Shown in pieces: positions 1 through 9,645 of a stretch of DNA of 64,000 nucleotides. The stretch's first letter is position 1; every line of letters begins with the position of its first letter. This DNA is from Bactericera cockerelli (lineage: Eukaryota; Arthropoda; Insecta; Hemiptera; Triozidae). The DNA lies in contig CM044961.1 in the NCBI GenBank assembly GCA_024516035.1, positions 3,710,702 through 3,774,701 on the forward strand, given 5' to 3'. Position numbers and translations under genes: made by a program. The notes beneath the pieces are model-generated. The model ran no database searches. It was not told the DNA's origin and saw nothing but the letters and a program-made list of their open reading frames with translations.

Positions 1-203
1 ATGTATTTTTTTTATTCTTTTTCATTTTTATTGTTTCCATTTTTTTCATTGTTAAAATAATTATTTGTACTGTACATTATGTCCATTTATATCTAATAAA
101 ATGTTGAATAATAATAATAATAATTAAACACTTTATTAGATATAAAAAGACATAATATGTACAGTAAAAATAATTATTATTACAATTAAAAAATGGAAAC
201 AAT
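1..203. repeat. Inverted pair of R188-type 3' ends
   Basis: Bases 1-110 contain ATTATTTGTACTGTACATTATG then ATCTAATAAAATG and an (AAT)n tail. Bases 128-203 give nearly the same sequence in reverse complement. The two 3' ends face each other across a TAATAATAAT spacer, so a transcript could fold into a long hairpin. Confidence 0.7.
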
Positions 204-271
204 ATCAAGCTCGCCTGGAGGCGAGCGCTCGTCAAGTAGCGCCAGCCAACCGGCCTATATTAACACGAAAT
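204..271. repeat. 68-bp repeat with GC-rich hairpin, copy 1
   Basis: A perfect 7-bp stem, GCTCGCC-TGGA-GGCGAGC, is followed by GCTCGTCAAGTAGCGCCAGC. The segment recurs at 1004-1071 with one mismatch, exactly 800 bp away. Its family is not recognised; a hairpin near a repeat end can mark a transposon terminus. Confidence 0.75.
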
Positions 272-504
272 ATACAATAAAGAGAAAAAGAATATTTATT
301 TTTATTTTCCGTGTCCTCTTTCGTTCCTCGGTCAATTTTTGTACTTCCAATAGTCTGAAACATTTAGAGCTTTTTCGTTTGCCTGAAGTAGGTAGATCAT
401 CCAATGTGCAGGGGTTTTCTAGTTGACCACATACTAGAAGGTGCTCATGTGTTTGGACTTCCATTGGAATAGAGAGTGGAGTAAATTTGACGAGATGAGG
501 AAGA

Positions 505-596
505 ATAGAAAAATATATATAAACATAATTATGTCCTAACTAGAGGGCGGGGTTATTGGCTATGGCAATCTCTTCCACCCAAATACATATATGAGT
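505..596 (-). mobile_element. R188 retroposon fragment
   Basis: Holds the family core CCTAACTAGAGGGCGGGGTTATT and CAATCTCTTCCACCCAA, the reverse complement of the 5' part of R188. The 597-1003 stretch beyond it shows nothing I recognise. Confidence 0.7.
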
Positions 597-1003
597 ACCC
601 GAATATACCGGAAGCCTATGCCCTAGACCCTAGATTATTTAGAATTGCCAAATTTATAATAACAAATTTATATCATAAACTTCCACCTATAAAGGTTCAA
701 AAATTAATTTACATAAATAATAAATTATTGTAAAGAAACGCTACTGCTAAATCCCTGAGTGCGATCCTGTTTCTACTTTGTTAACTTCGGAACAAAGTTC
801 TTAATCTTAATAGTACCTAACATGAACTCTTCGCATTTCGCACAAAGCAGGAACTCCATCAATGAGTGAATAATAGGACCATTAGTTGTTATGTGAGCAC
901 AAGAAGTAAAAGTTCTCTGTACATTCCTTTAATGAGTGTTTTAGAACGTCGAAATCATTTTTTTTTGATTTCATTTAACGTTTCAAATGAAGCACCACTC
1001 AAA

Positions 1004-1071
1004 ATCAAGCTCGCCGGGAGGCGAGCGCTCGTCAAGTAGCGCCAGCCAACCGGCCTATATTAACACGAAAC
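1004..1071. repeat. 68-bp repeat with GC-rich hairpin, copy 2
   Basis: Same 68 bp as at 204-271, with GCCGGGAGGC in place of GCCTGGAGGC in the loop. Confidence 0.75.
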
Positions 1072-1095
1072 ATAATAATAACTGAGGAGAGAAAA

Positions 1096-1235
1096 CCGAT
1101 CTCTGTAGCTTGATCGATAAGGCGGCGGACTTGTAACCTGAAGGTCGGTGGTTCAAGTCCCGGTTTCAGAGTAGATTTAGTAAAGCGAGTTTGAGTAGTT
1201 GTGATATCACGAAATTGAATAACACAAAAGAAACT
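1096..1235 (+). mobile_element. T1 tRNA-derived SINE
   Basis: A-box-like TAGCTTGATCGATAAGG, then GACTTGTAACCTG where a TGT anticodon would sit (threonine-like), then B-box-like GGTGGTTCAAGTCCC. The body GTAAAGCGAGTTTGAGTAG and GATATCACGAAA is shared by ten copies in the window, so it is a SINE and not a tRNA gene. Confidence 0.85.
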
Positions 1236-1675
1236 TGATGAACCAAAGAGAGAATAAGAAGCCTCCGTGGCCTAACTTTATAGTCCCCCAGCCAGACTTG
1301 CAGTCTCATTTTCAAATGGGGATCCCCCCATCTTCCCTCTCTCCCACATTCATTCCCTCTGAATGATTTCCCTGGTTTCATAAAACATCAAAATATCCCT
1401 GCTCCCATTTTCATTCCCGTGTCCCCATTTAGTTCCATTACTATGCATACACCCGTCTCGCAGCCTCAATTTGAAATGGGGATGCCCCCGTTACCTATTG
1501 ACCTAGAAAAAAGTATACATCCTTCCCAGACCTCGTCTTTCGTCTACAGGTATAAGTACACATGTATAGACACTTGAAACTCTTGAAATTTTGTATCTAT
1601 ACAGGGTTTTAACTAAACTAGGGGCGATTTTAATAGACGATTTTATAATACCCTTAAGTCTCGAATTGCGTATAT

Positions 1676-1856
1676 TATTATTATAGTATGCTTTATTAGG
1701 TAAGACAAAAATATATACATTAAAATACAATTAAATTATAAAGAAAAAATAAATAGATTGAGCAAAGAAACAAGAACAAAAAAGAGAATGAACCTAATGT
1801 CCTACCTAAAGGGCGGGGTTATTGCCTGTGGCAATCTCTTCAACCCAACCCTTTGA
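1676..1856 (-). mobile_element. R188 retroposon
   Basis: Reverse complement of the full family: CTTTATTAGGTAAGACAAAA (AATAAAG end), an A-rich middle, then AAAGGGCGGGGTTATTGCC and CAACCCAACCC at the 5' end. It is very close to the copies at 17206-17385 and 46508-46625. Confidence 0.8.
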
Positions 1857-1934
1857 TAGGGTTGGGTGGAAAAAGCGTACTGTGTTTGATGGGGAAAACC
1901 AATGATAAGCAATGACTTAAGTTATCGATTTTGT

Positions 1935-2290
1935 TCAATAACTTCGCCTTAAGTCTTGCTCAGGGACGTTCAACTGATACGGGACCAGTTGGTCAGACCA
2001 AAAGACAACAAAACTAATCATTGGCGACCCTAACTGAGTTGACGTTGGGATTCGGAAGGGCATCCAGCCGTAAAATCTGGAAGTTGGCGTGCCAGAACCA
2101 ACCAAACTCAACCATGAGGAAGATGCTGACGACCCCAAGGAGATTCTGAAAAAGACAAAAATGAAGAAGGCAGAGTTAACCAAACTCTCAAGTCAGCAGT
2201 CAGCGTCGATGGTGCGTTGATAACGTCACACATATTAACAAATCTTGCAAGATCGCTGAAGGCAACATCCAGTGAGGTTGAAACCTGTAC
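1935..2290. mobile_element. Diverged retroposon fragments (RTE-like and 5S-like)
   Basis: GGAAGGGCATCCAGCCGTAA at about 2056 resembles the 3' region of RTE-type LINEs and recurs inverted at about 4620. From about 2198, CAGCGTCGATGGTGCGTTGA and GATCGCTGAAGGCAACATCC look like a worn 5S-derived SINE head. Both are old. Confidence 0.4.
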
Positions 2291-2449
2291 AGGTGTTTCG
2301 AGCGAATTAGTTTTTGTCAGCAAGCACTATATCCCAAAATTCATGCTAATACTAAAACCTCCCACCCCTGCATAGACCCAATGGACTAACTAAGTAACTA
2401 ACCCCATAGAACCACCTTTAGTAATAGTAAAATGTAACCACCTATATCT

Positions 2450-2580
2450 TCAGTATGTTCTGAAGGACTGGAAAAGCAAGGTTGAATAATAATAACAGCA
2501 AGGTTAAAAGCAAGGTTGAATAATAACAATAGAAAAGTTTAAAGCAAGGTTGAATAATAATAACAGCAAGGTTGAACCCC
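2450..2580 (+). repeat. Imperfect tandem AGCAAGGTTGAATAATAA repeats
   Basis: AAGCAAGGTTGAATAATAA-type units recur four to five times with variable spacers. Confidence 0.6.
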
Positions 2581-2689
2581 AAAGAGAAAGACGAAGAAGA
2601 AAATAATCAGAACCACCCTGTATAAATAAGTAGCTAAGTAATATTTTCCGCTCCATTATCTGGTACAGCTGCTCTCCGGAGTATTTGGA

Positions 2690-4330
2690 CGTGTCTGGGA
2701 GAAGTCAGACATCTTTATCTTCTCCTCCTTCCTTCTCTTCCTCTTCCTTTCTTTTCTTCGCCTCCTCCTCCTCCTCCTCCACCTCATTTTCTTTTTCTCT
2801 CGTCGTCCAGAGTTTTGGATATGGCTTTCTCTTCTTTTTTTTAAAGCTTTATTAGGAGGACAAAGTACAATCAATGGTAACATTATAAAATTAAGAAAAG
2901 AAAAAAAAGAATAAAAAAAAACAAAAACAAATGACAAAATAAATAAGTTTAAAAAAAAATAACAATAATGTCCTACCTAAAGGGCGGGGTTATTGCCTGT
3001 GGCAATCTCTTCCACCCAACCCTTGCCTCCTCTTTTCTTGCCTCCTTTCCCTCTTCATCACCTCCTCTTTTCTTTCTTTTCATCGCCTCCTCCATCTCCT
3101 ATTCTTTTTTCTCTCTTCCTCCATAGTTTTGGATATGGCTTTCTCTTCTTGCCTCCTATCCTTCTTTATCACCTCCTTTTTTCTATCTTTTCGTCGTCTC
3201 CTCCATCTCCTTTTCTTTTTTCTCTCTTCCTCCCGAGTTTTGGATATGGCTTTCTCTTCTTGCCTCCTTTCCCTCTTCATCACCTCCTTTTTTCTATCTT
3301 TTCGTCGTCTCCTCTATTTTTTTTTTTTTTTATCTCTTCCTACAGAGTTTTGGATTTGGCTCTCTCTTCCTAACTCCACTCCTCATCTTTTTATGTCTCT
3401 TCCTCCAGAGTTTTGGATATGACTTTCTCTTCTTTTCCTTCTTTATTACCTCCTCTTTTCTATCTTTTTGTCGTCTCCTCCATCTCCTCTTCTTTTTTTC
3501 TCTCTTCCTCCCGAGTTTTGGATGTGGCTTTCTCTTCTTGCCTCCTTTCCCTCTTCATCACCTCCTTTTTTCTATCTTTTCGTCGTCTCCTCTAATTTTT
3601 TTTTTATCTCTTCCTACAGAGTTTTGGATTTGGCTCTCTCTTCCTAACTCCACTCCTCATCTTTTTATGTCTCCTTCTGTCTAGTTGTCACACATCTTTA
3701 TTTTCTCTTGGTGCGTTCTCTTTCTCTTCGTTTTGTATCGTTTATCTTTTTATCGTCTCTTCCACCACCCGTTTCTTATTTCCTTCAGAATATTTGGATG
3801 TGCCTCTCTCTTCTTGACTCCTCTCCCTCTCTCTTTTCTCTTTCACCTTCTGTGTGTCTCCTCCTATTTTCTGTCTTCGAGTTGCCAGACATCTTTATCT
3901 TCTCTTCCTCTGCCTCCTCTTTCCTCTTCCTCACTTTTCTCTCTTCCTCTAGACTACTCCAGAGTATTTGGATGTGTCTCTCTCTTCCTACCTCATCTCT
4001 CTCTCTCTCTCTGCCTTTTCTGTTTGTCACTCTCTCTCTCTTTTCTGTCTTGGAGTTACCAGACATCTTTATCTTCTCTTCCTCTGCCTCCTCCTTCCTT
4101 TTTACTCTTCCTCTCCTTTCGTCGCCTCCTATGGACGTGTTTTTCTTTTCCCAACTTCTCTGCCTTCTCTCCCTCTCTTCTTTCTCACCTCCTGTTTCTC
4201 CTCCAATATCCTCTTGTCCCTAATCTAATTCCTCCCATTTTTCTTCTATCTTGCTCTCATGTCCTCTTTTCTCTTATTCTCCTTCTCCTTTTGAGCTACT
4301 TTCCTCAGAGGATTTGAAGTGTCTCGCCTC
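2690..4330 (+). repeat. 1.6 kb polypyrimidine tract with ~105-bp degenerate units
   Basis: The + strand is nearly all C and T, built from units starting GAGTTTTGGATATGGCTTTC, seen near 3125, 3236, 3344, 3407, 3515 and 3622 and more loosely to 4320. The open frames through it (Ser/Leu/Phe/Pro-rich on +, Arg/Lys/Glu-rich on -) are compositional and were not called genes. Such strand asymmetry can form triplex or R-loop structures. Confidence 0.85.
2835..3022 (-). mobile_element. R188 retroposon inserted in the polypyrimidine tract
   Basis: The flanks TTTCTCTTC and TTGCCTCCT join to the uninterrupted unit seen at 3140-3155 (TTTCTCTTCTTGCCTCCT). This defines a 188-bp insert from GGGTTGGGTGGAAGAG to AATAAAGC with an A/T run. 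Confidence 0.85.
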
Positions 4331-4387
4331 GGTGTTGCCAGACTTCTTTATCTCTTCATTCTATAGACTCTATTTATCTTTATTCAA

Positions 4388-4528
4388 CTAGCTCAGTTAG
4401 CTTGATCGATAAGGCGGCGGAAATTATCACCCAGAGGTTGGTGGTTCAAGTCCCAACGTAAGCATAAATTTAGTAAACCTATAGATTGAGTCGTAATATC
4501 ACACGATTGAGATCAACAAAAATATGAC
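4388..4528 (+). mobile_element. T1 SINE, diverged
   Basis: TAGCTTGATCGATAAGGCGG, GGTGGTTCAAGTCCC and a worn tail ending near AACAAAAATATGACAAC. Confidence 0.75.
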
Positions 4529-4564
4529 AACTCGTTTGAACATAATCTTTTTCTATTCTGTCTT

Positions 4565-4762
4565 ATCCAGGTTGTTCAACCTCATGGTTGAGGTTGGTTG
4601 GTTTTGGCACATTTTTTTTTACGGCTGGATGCCCTTCCTAAGGCCAACGATTATATTTGATTTAACGTCCGGGATTGGGACGGGGGTTTTACCGTCCATT
4701 TGCTGGGAATCGTACCGGCTACCCACATTAACCTCAAACAGCCTGGGTAGGGCCGGAAATGT
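4565..4762 (-). mobile_element. T5/5S shared SINE body fragment
   Basis: Reverse complement of the shared body: GGCCCTACCCAGGCTG, GAGGTTAATGTGGGTAGC, GGTACGATTCCCAGC, then GGTAAAACCCCCGTCCC. No head is present. It abuts the GGCATCCAGCCGTAAAA string, which points to an RTE-like 3' end. Confidence 0.65.
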
Positions 4763-4874
4763 AAGAACTTAGATAATATTAGCTAATATTATTATTTTTT
4801 TTTGAACAAATTTAATCCCCCTAGAACTAAAACTACTCATATTATTCTAGTGAATCTAGTCCGTAGGGTATAAG

Positions 4875-5319
4875 CACTGAGATCATATAACATAGATAGA
4901 GCATAGAGGGAACCTATTAACCTATCTCGAATTGAACAAAATTATGCCTCCAACTTTGAACAGCTGATGGTCCCTCTTTTAACAAATCCTGGCCTCTGAT
5001 TGGTCCAAATTATTTGAATTTGTTTACCTCATGCAGTGGCGGATAACTAAACATCCTTAATTTTCAGGTCCATACAAAAATTATATTACTACATAATAAG
5101 TAGAAAATAAGGAAAGTAAAACAGGGAACAAAGACAAAAATAACTTATAGGTATAAGTATCTAAAAAGTAAAAATATTATTTTAGAAGAATTAGGTACCC
5201 ACTCCTTCGCGAGAGAAAAATTACTACAGCTCCGGCACTGATTTTGAAATCAGCTGATGGTCCCTACTGGACGCAAATTTTGAAACATCAGGTTCCCTCT
5301 ATGTGATGTAATCTCAGTG
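4875..5319. mobile_element. MITE with 8-bp target duplication
   Basis: Inverted termini CACTGAGAT..ATA.CACATAG and CATAGAGGGAACCT match between 4875-4915 and 5286-5319. Flanks are GGTATAAG (4867-4874) and GATATAAG (5320-5327), a target duplication with one mismatch. CAGCTGATGGTCCCT occurs twice inside. The 8-bp duplication suggests a hAT-type mobiliser. No transposase is present. Confidence 0.7.
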
Positions 5320-5521
5320 GATATAAGTGAACTGTTTTACTGCATTCCTAATAATATACTCATTATCACCTGGCACTATCAGCACAATACAGGAAGTGCA
5401 ATAAACGCCACTCACTCGTGTGACTCAACAGTATCAGCCAATCTTTAGAAGCAACTAATAACTCGACAACCTCTCGCTAAATACATACATAGGTAAATAC
5501 GTACATTAATTAATTAATTCC

Positions 5522-5831
5522 GTGTCCGTGAGTTAGGTATTGATACCTAAATCACGGTGGTGAGAGGATTATATCAACGCCAAAATCCAATGTCCAGGCT
5601 TTAACATCCTGATTTGAGGTAGACAGGACGGGGGTTTTACCCTCCATTCGCTGGGAATCGTACCAGCTATCCACATTAACCTCACTCAGCCTGGATAGGG
5701 CCGGGATTGCCAGCCTCACATGTTCGGAGGGAACAGAATTTTCTGTGCGAAAAGTCTGCTCCAACCGGGAATCGAACTCAGGATCTCTGGACTACGGGCA
5801 GTAGTCACAACCGTTACGCCACGGAGGCTGG
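5522..5831 (-). mobile_element. T5 SINE, full length (tRNA head + shared body)
   Basis: On the minus strand: head GCCTCCGTGGCGTAACGG, B box GAGTTCGATTCCCGG, linker CTTTTCGCACAGAAAATTCT, body GGCAATCCCGGCCCTATCC and GCGAATGGAGGGTAAAACC, tail CCTCTCACCACCGTGATTTA. The body is shared with the 5S-headed family. Confidence 0.85.
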
Positions 5832-5835
5832 CGTA

Positions 5836-6506
5836 CATATACGTACGTAAATACGCTAAATACGTACATAGGTACTTTGACTTTCAAAGTACCTACCGGA
5901 GTTCTGATGATTATGAAGGTCAAAGTATTTAGAAAATATGGACGTCATTTACTATCTTTAAATTTACAATATCGTGTGAAAAAAAAATTATATTATTTTT
6001 ATATTTCCAAAAATGAAATAAAAAATCATAGTACATAATCGGGTATTTGATGGCTACGATTAAGAAATATCCATAATTATGTACCTACATTTCCTACATT
6101 TATATTTGTTAAAATTCTGGTTGCCATCAGCCAAGATTATTCGTTATAATAAAACAACACAACATGAATATCTTAAAAGAAAAACATTTCCTCCAATTTT
6201 TCAAAGGTTATGATACCTGTTTATTATATTTTGACGTTGTGACAAATAAATAGTATGATATGAACCATGTGCAAATAAATTACCTACTCAATTTCGATAG
6301 CCATAAATGGACACAAAACATCAATCATCAATACTTGATAAATTCTCGGGTCTTCTGGGGTTGAATGAGTAAGTGCGATGACTAATTCAGAGAGAGAGAG
6401 AAGATTTTAGCTAGGGCTTCCCCCGTCTGATAAAGACGTGATGAGTCATACATACTCATGTGTGTTGTTAGGGGCAATAGAGAGGCGGGGTGTCTCTATG
6501 TTCCGG
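5836..6506. other. No recognised feature
   Basis: AT-rich sequence without a gene, tandem array or known repeat end. A short GA run is at 6393-6402. Confidence 0.5.
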
Positions 6507-6712
6507 TGTCCCGGTAGCTCAGTGGTAAAGGCGGCACTCTGTGAATCCAAAGATTCCAGAGGTCGTGGGTTCGAAACCCAGCCGGCACATGACATGTTAC
6601 CCTCCCATTTGGGATTTTTACCACATAATAATATGACTTGGGCTTACTGCTGGAATAATGGGACTTTAATAGTCCTAATCGGGCAGTATAAATAAGGCGA
6701 TATTATTATTAT
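6507..6712 (+). mobile_element. T2 tRNA-derived SINE
   Basis: A box TAGCTCAGTGGTAAAGG, B box GGGTTCGAAACCCAGC, then the body ending GGGCTTACTGCTGGAATAAT and GCAGTATAAATAAGGCG, and an (ATT)n tail. The anticodon arm is a long hairpin (CTCTGTGAATC-CAAA-GATTCCAGAG), unlike a true tRNA. Confidence 0.85.
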
Positions 6713-6749
6713 TTCATATAGATGTGCTATAGTTGCATCCAGCAGGGAG

Positions 6750-6945
6750 TAGTCACTTTGGCCTAGCGGTAGCATGCTCGGCTTGCAATCCAGGTGACCC
6801 TGGTTCATATCACGGCAGGGTTGGAATATTTTCGGTTCTGCACTTTGCACGTTGCGACTTACCCTCGCCTCGTGAGGACGATTGGGAAAGTCGTAGAGAG
6901 GGCAACGACCAGTGGCGGCATTATGAGATTGATATTGGAATATGA
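6750..6945 (+). mobile_element. T4 tRNA-derived SINE
   Basis: Head GGCCTAGCGGTAGCATGC, CTTGCAATCCAGGTGACC and GTTCATATCACGG, then CGGTTCTGCACTTTGCACG and CCTCGTGAGGACGATTGGG. Related copies are at 31829 and 60640. Confidence 0.75.
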
Positions 6946-7035
6946 TTGTTGATTTGGAGATATGGGGCATTAGAATTAGTCTCGTCAATGCTATCCACTA
7001 AAAAGTGTGACATAATAATACACATAACCATCACA

Positions 7036-7310
7036 CAAATAAATGTCGGTTCAATCCCCCGAGCCGACAAAAAAATTACATTCAAAATTTGGTTAGAGTT
7101 GTTTGTAAGGGATACCTTCCGGTGCGCTCGTATTGACCCAGCACCTAATTGGGAAGTATTGTGTCACTTCTCGCCCATCAGAGAGGAGGCATACTACGGG
7201 AGGGGCAGGCTACAACACAGACCACAAGCATCTACAGTAGCTCCTGTTTCATGGCTACGAAATAGAAAGGCTGCGAAACACTCATCTTTTAGGGGAAAAA
7301 ATACTAACCT
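7036..7310 (+). mobile_element. T3 SINE, part of a composite with a LINE 3' end
   Basis: Head remnant CGGTTCAATCCCCCGAGCC, body GATACCTTCCGGTGCGCTCG, CACTTCTCGCCCATCAGAG and GAAACACTCATCTTTTAGGG. It is followed tail-to-tail by the LINE remnant at 7325-7545. Confidence 0.8.
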
Positions 7311-7324
7311 TTTTTTTTTGTTTT

Positions 7325-7545
7325 TCTTTGGATAAAGATATATTTATTAAAATTTACAGGTAGAACATGGAAGTCTATTTTTCTGATGGCAATGCTCCCA
7401 ACACTCTGGCAGCATTACCTCTCTAGATTGTCATGCTTATTTTTGCTGTTAGGTGACTCATTGATTGTATGTTCCCTGTCTTCTCTATCATCTTTTTTCC
7501 TATCTCCTGAATCCATTTCTTTCCCTCTTCATAGATATTGACCCA
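7325..7545 (-). mobile_element. LINE 3' end (R1-like ORF2 terminus)
   Basis: The minus strand reads GAGGGAAAGAAATGGATTC, GCTGCCAGAGTGTTGGGAGC and AATAGACTTCCATGTTCTAC, the same as 63583-63720. It carries extra interior sequence that the 63.6 kb copy lacks. Confidence 0.6.
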
Positions 7546-7671
7546 GAAATAAAAACGGCTGTGAAACACTCATAAAAAAACACCAACGGGCTGTACCCGT
7601 CAATTTGTTAAAATTAAATTAAATAGTGTTCATAATACTATACCTATTGTATTGAAGCTCTATTTCTCTCC

Positions 7672-7746
7672 TATCTCTCTTTCTCTCTCTCCCCCCCCCC
7701 CTTTCTCTCTCTATACCTACAAATTATGTACATATTAAATCTCTCT

Positions 7747-7818
<72 letters not shown>

Positions 7819-7895
7819 CCACCTTTCTCTCTCTATACCTACATATTGTGTACATATTAAATATCTTCTCTCTCTCTTCCTCCAGGAATGCAGTA
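7672..7895. repeat. (CT)n microsatellite block
   Basis: Long TCTC runs with a C10 run at 7690-7700. The unit CTCTATACCTACA(A/T)ATT..GTACATATTAAAT appears twice (about 7710 and 7831), so the block itself is duplicated. Confidence 0.9.
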
Positions 7896-8269
7896 TACTG
7901 CAGGTGCACAAATTCCTAGCGGTGCATTACTCCATTCATAAAAAAAAAAATCACAACACACCGTGTCCACAGTACGTATTTGCATTCCTATGATATCATG
8001 CGACAAACAAACATTCTTATAACATAGGAGCAACCATCACACATCACACTTGTGACTTATCATGGCAAAAAAGATAACACATGACGTCATTTATTGTTTT
8101 TGAACTATAAATGACGTCACTTTGCGAGTCACAATATCGTACAGCGCTATTATAGCTGTTAGTGATTCTTTTTTTCTAAGAAACCTGTTAAAAAAAAAAA
8201 AACGTGTAAAAATACTACTGACTCATGGTTAAGTGATAAAGTTGAAGATGCTGGGAAAACGGATTTTCC

Positions 8270-8478
8270 TTGGTTTTAACGTCGCTTTTAACTGCATGAT
8301 CATTTATCATTGAAACACTTCCATAATATGTCTAGGATTCGAACTTGAATCCTAGACATATAGAAGTGTTTCAATAAGAAATTCACTTTAGGATGTCTAA
8401 TACAAACATCATGTTCAAAAAATCTGTATGATCATATCACGACGGGGGTTTTATCCTCCATTCGTTGGAAACTCACAA
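8270..8478 (-). mobile_element. 5S/T5-type SINE tail interrupted by a hairpin MITE
   Basis: Minus-strand text GAGTTTCCAACGAATGGAGG and AAAACCCCCGTCGTGATATG continues after the insert as CATGCAGTTAAAAGCGACGTT. The insert is 8304-8427. Confidence 0.75.
8304..8427. mobile_element. 124-bp insertion with long hairpin and 8-bp duplication
   Basis: ATGATCAT flanks it on both sides (8296-8303 and 8428-8435). Inside, 8309-8375 forms a stem: ATTGAAACACTTC pairs with GAAGTGTTTCAAT and ATATGTCTAGGATTC with GAATCCTAGACATAT, with a small bulge and a GAACTT loop. It has the shape of a MITE or a precursor-miRNA-like hairpin. Confidence 0.7.
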
Positions 8479-8495
8479 ACCAGCTTATTTTGTCA

Positions 8496-8636
8496 TATTT
8501 GTGTTTATCACTATCGTGGTATCACAACTACTCAAGCTCGTTTTATTAAATCTACGCTGAAACCGGGACTTGAACCACGGACCTCCAGATTACAAGTCTG
8601 CCGCCTTATCGATCAAGCTATAGTGGTGTCGGTGTC
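8496..8636 (-). mobile_element. T1 SINE
   Basis: Reverse complement of T1: AGCTTGATCGATAAGGCGG, GTGGTTCAAGTCCCGGTTTC and TGATAAACACAAATATGACA. Confidence 0.85.
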
Positions 8637-9220
8637 GGTTACTCGGTTCACGAAATAGCTATTCAAATATAAAGAGTAAATTTTCTCTTACAGAGATGGA
8701 GGTTAAAACGCCAGTCTTGAATGGACGGTGAAACTCCCATTTGAATGACCTCGATGTTAAAGAGACGTACAGGAAAAAAATATTATAAGATTTTTGTTTA
8801 ACCCTGTAATACACGTGTCCAATTTTCACAAAAACTCTATGGATCCCAACTTCCGTCTATCTATTACCTAGCTATGTATTGTTCTTTATATATTAAATTG
8901 TCATCAATATTGTATTCTATTATGTTTTACACATAATTGTCAATATTGTATGCTGTCAGGTTTCACTCATTTCTGATTCTATTGTTCTCCGTCAGTTATA
9001 GCGGAAACGCGTAAAACCAGAGAGTTCAAGGACGAAAATCAAGGACCTCTCCATCTATTCTTATTCCCATAGTATCCTGTGATTCTTTTATTTATTTAAG
9101 TAAATATCCTGTGATTTACTATGTATGCGTGCCTTCAGAGAGCGCGTACCTAAATTTCAATATCCGGTCGGTAGTACATTCCTGTTGCATTTTTGACCCA
9201 ACTAGCCACTGTCGGTCAAC

Positions 9221-9425
9221 TATAATAATATCGCCTTATTTACAATGCCCAATAAGGACTGATGAGTCAAAGTATTCCAGTAGTAAGCCCTAGACGTACA
9301 TATCTATTATTATGTGGTCAAAATCACAAATAAGCTAGAGCAAAACTTTTCCCGGCTGGGCTTTGAACCCGCGATCTCTGGATTGATAGACAGACGCCTT
9401 GACCACTCAACTATCAGGACATAGA
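9221..9425 (-). mobile_element. T2 SINE, minus strand
   Basis: Contains GGGTTCAAAGCCCAGCCGGG (B box), GGGCTTACTACTGGAATAC and the AATAAGGCGATATTATT end in reverse complement. It is head-to-head with the copy at 9440. Confidence 0.8.
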
Positions 9426-9439
9426 CTGAGTTTTATTGT

Positions 9440-9645
9440 TAATACTGTTGCGAGTTAATAGTGTTGTGAAGACGCCGTATTGGTAATCCAGAGGTCGTAG
9501 GTTCGAAACCCAGCCGGGACATTGACAAGTTATCCTACCGTTCGATATTTTAACCCACATAGCTAATACGTCTTCGGGCTTACTGCTGGAACAATAGACT
9601 CATTAGTCTTAATCGAGCCGTATAAATAAGCAGGCGATATACAAA
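9440..9645 (+). mobile_element. T2 SINE, plus strand
   Basis: CCAGAGGTCGTAGGTTCGAA and ACCCAGCCGGGAC, CGGGCTTACTGCTGGAACAA, CCGTATAAATAAGC. The A-box side is degraded. With 9221-9425 it forms an inverted pair. Confidence 0.75.

Noticed and set aside
2993..4317. Long Ser/Leu/Phe/Pro-rich and complementary Arg/Lys/Glu-rich open frames
   Set aside because: They follow from a C/T-only tandem tract; several frames are open at once and none has a recognisable domain.
6507..6600. A true tRNA gene
   Set aside because: A and B boxes fit but the anticodon arm is a long unrelated hairpin, the acceptor stem is weak, and the head is followed by a repeated SINE body found elsewhere.
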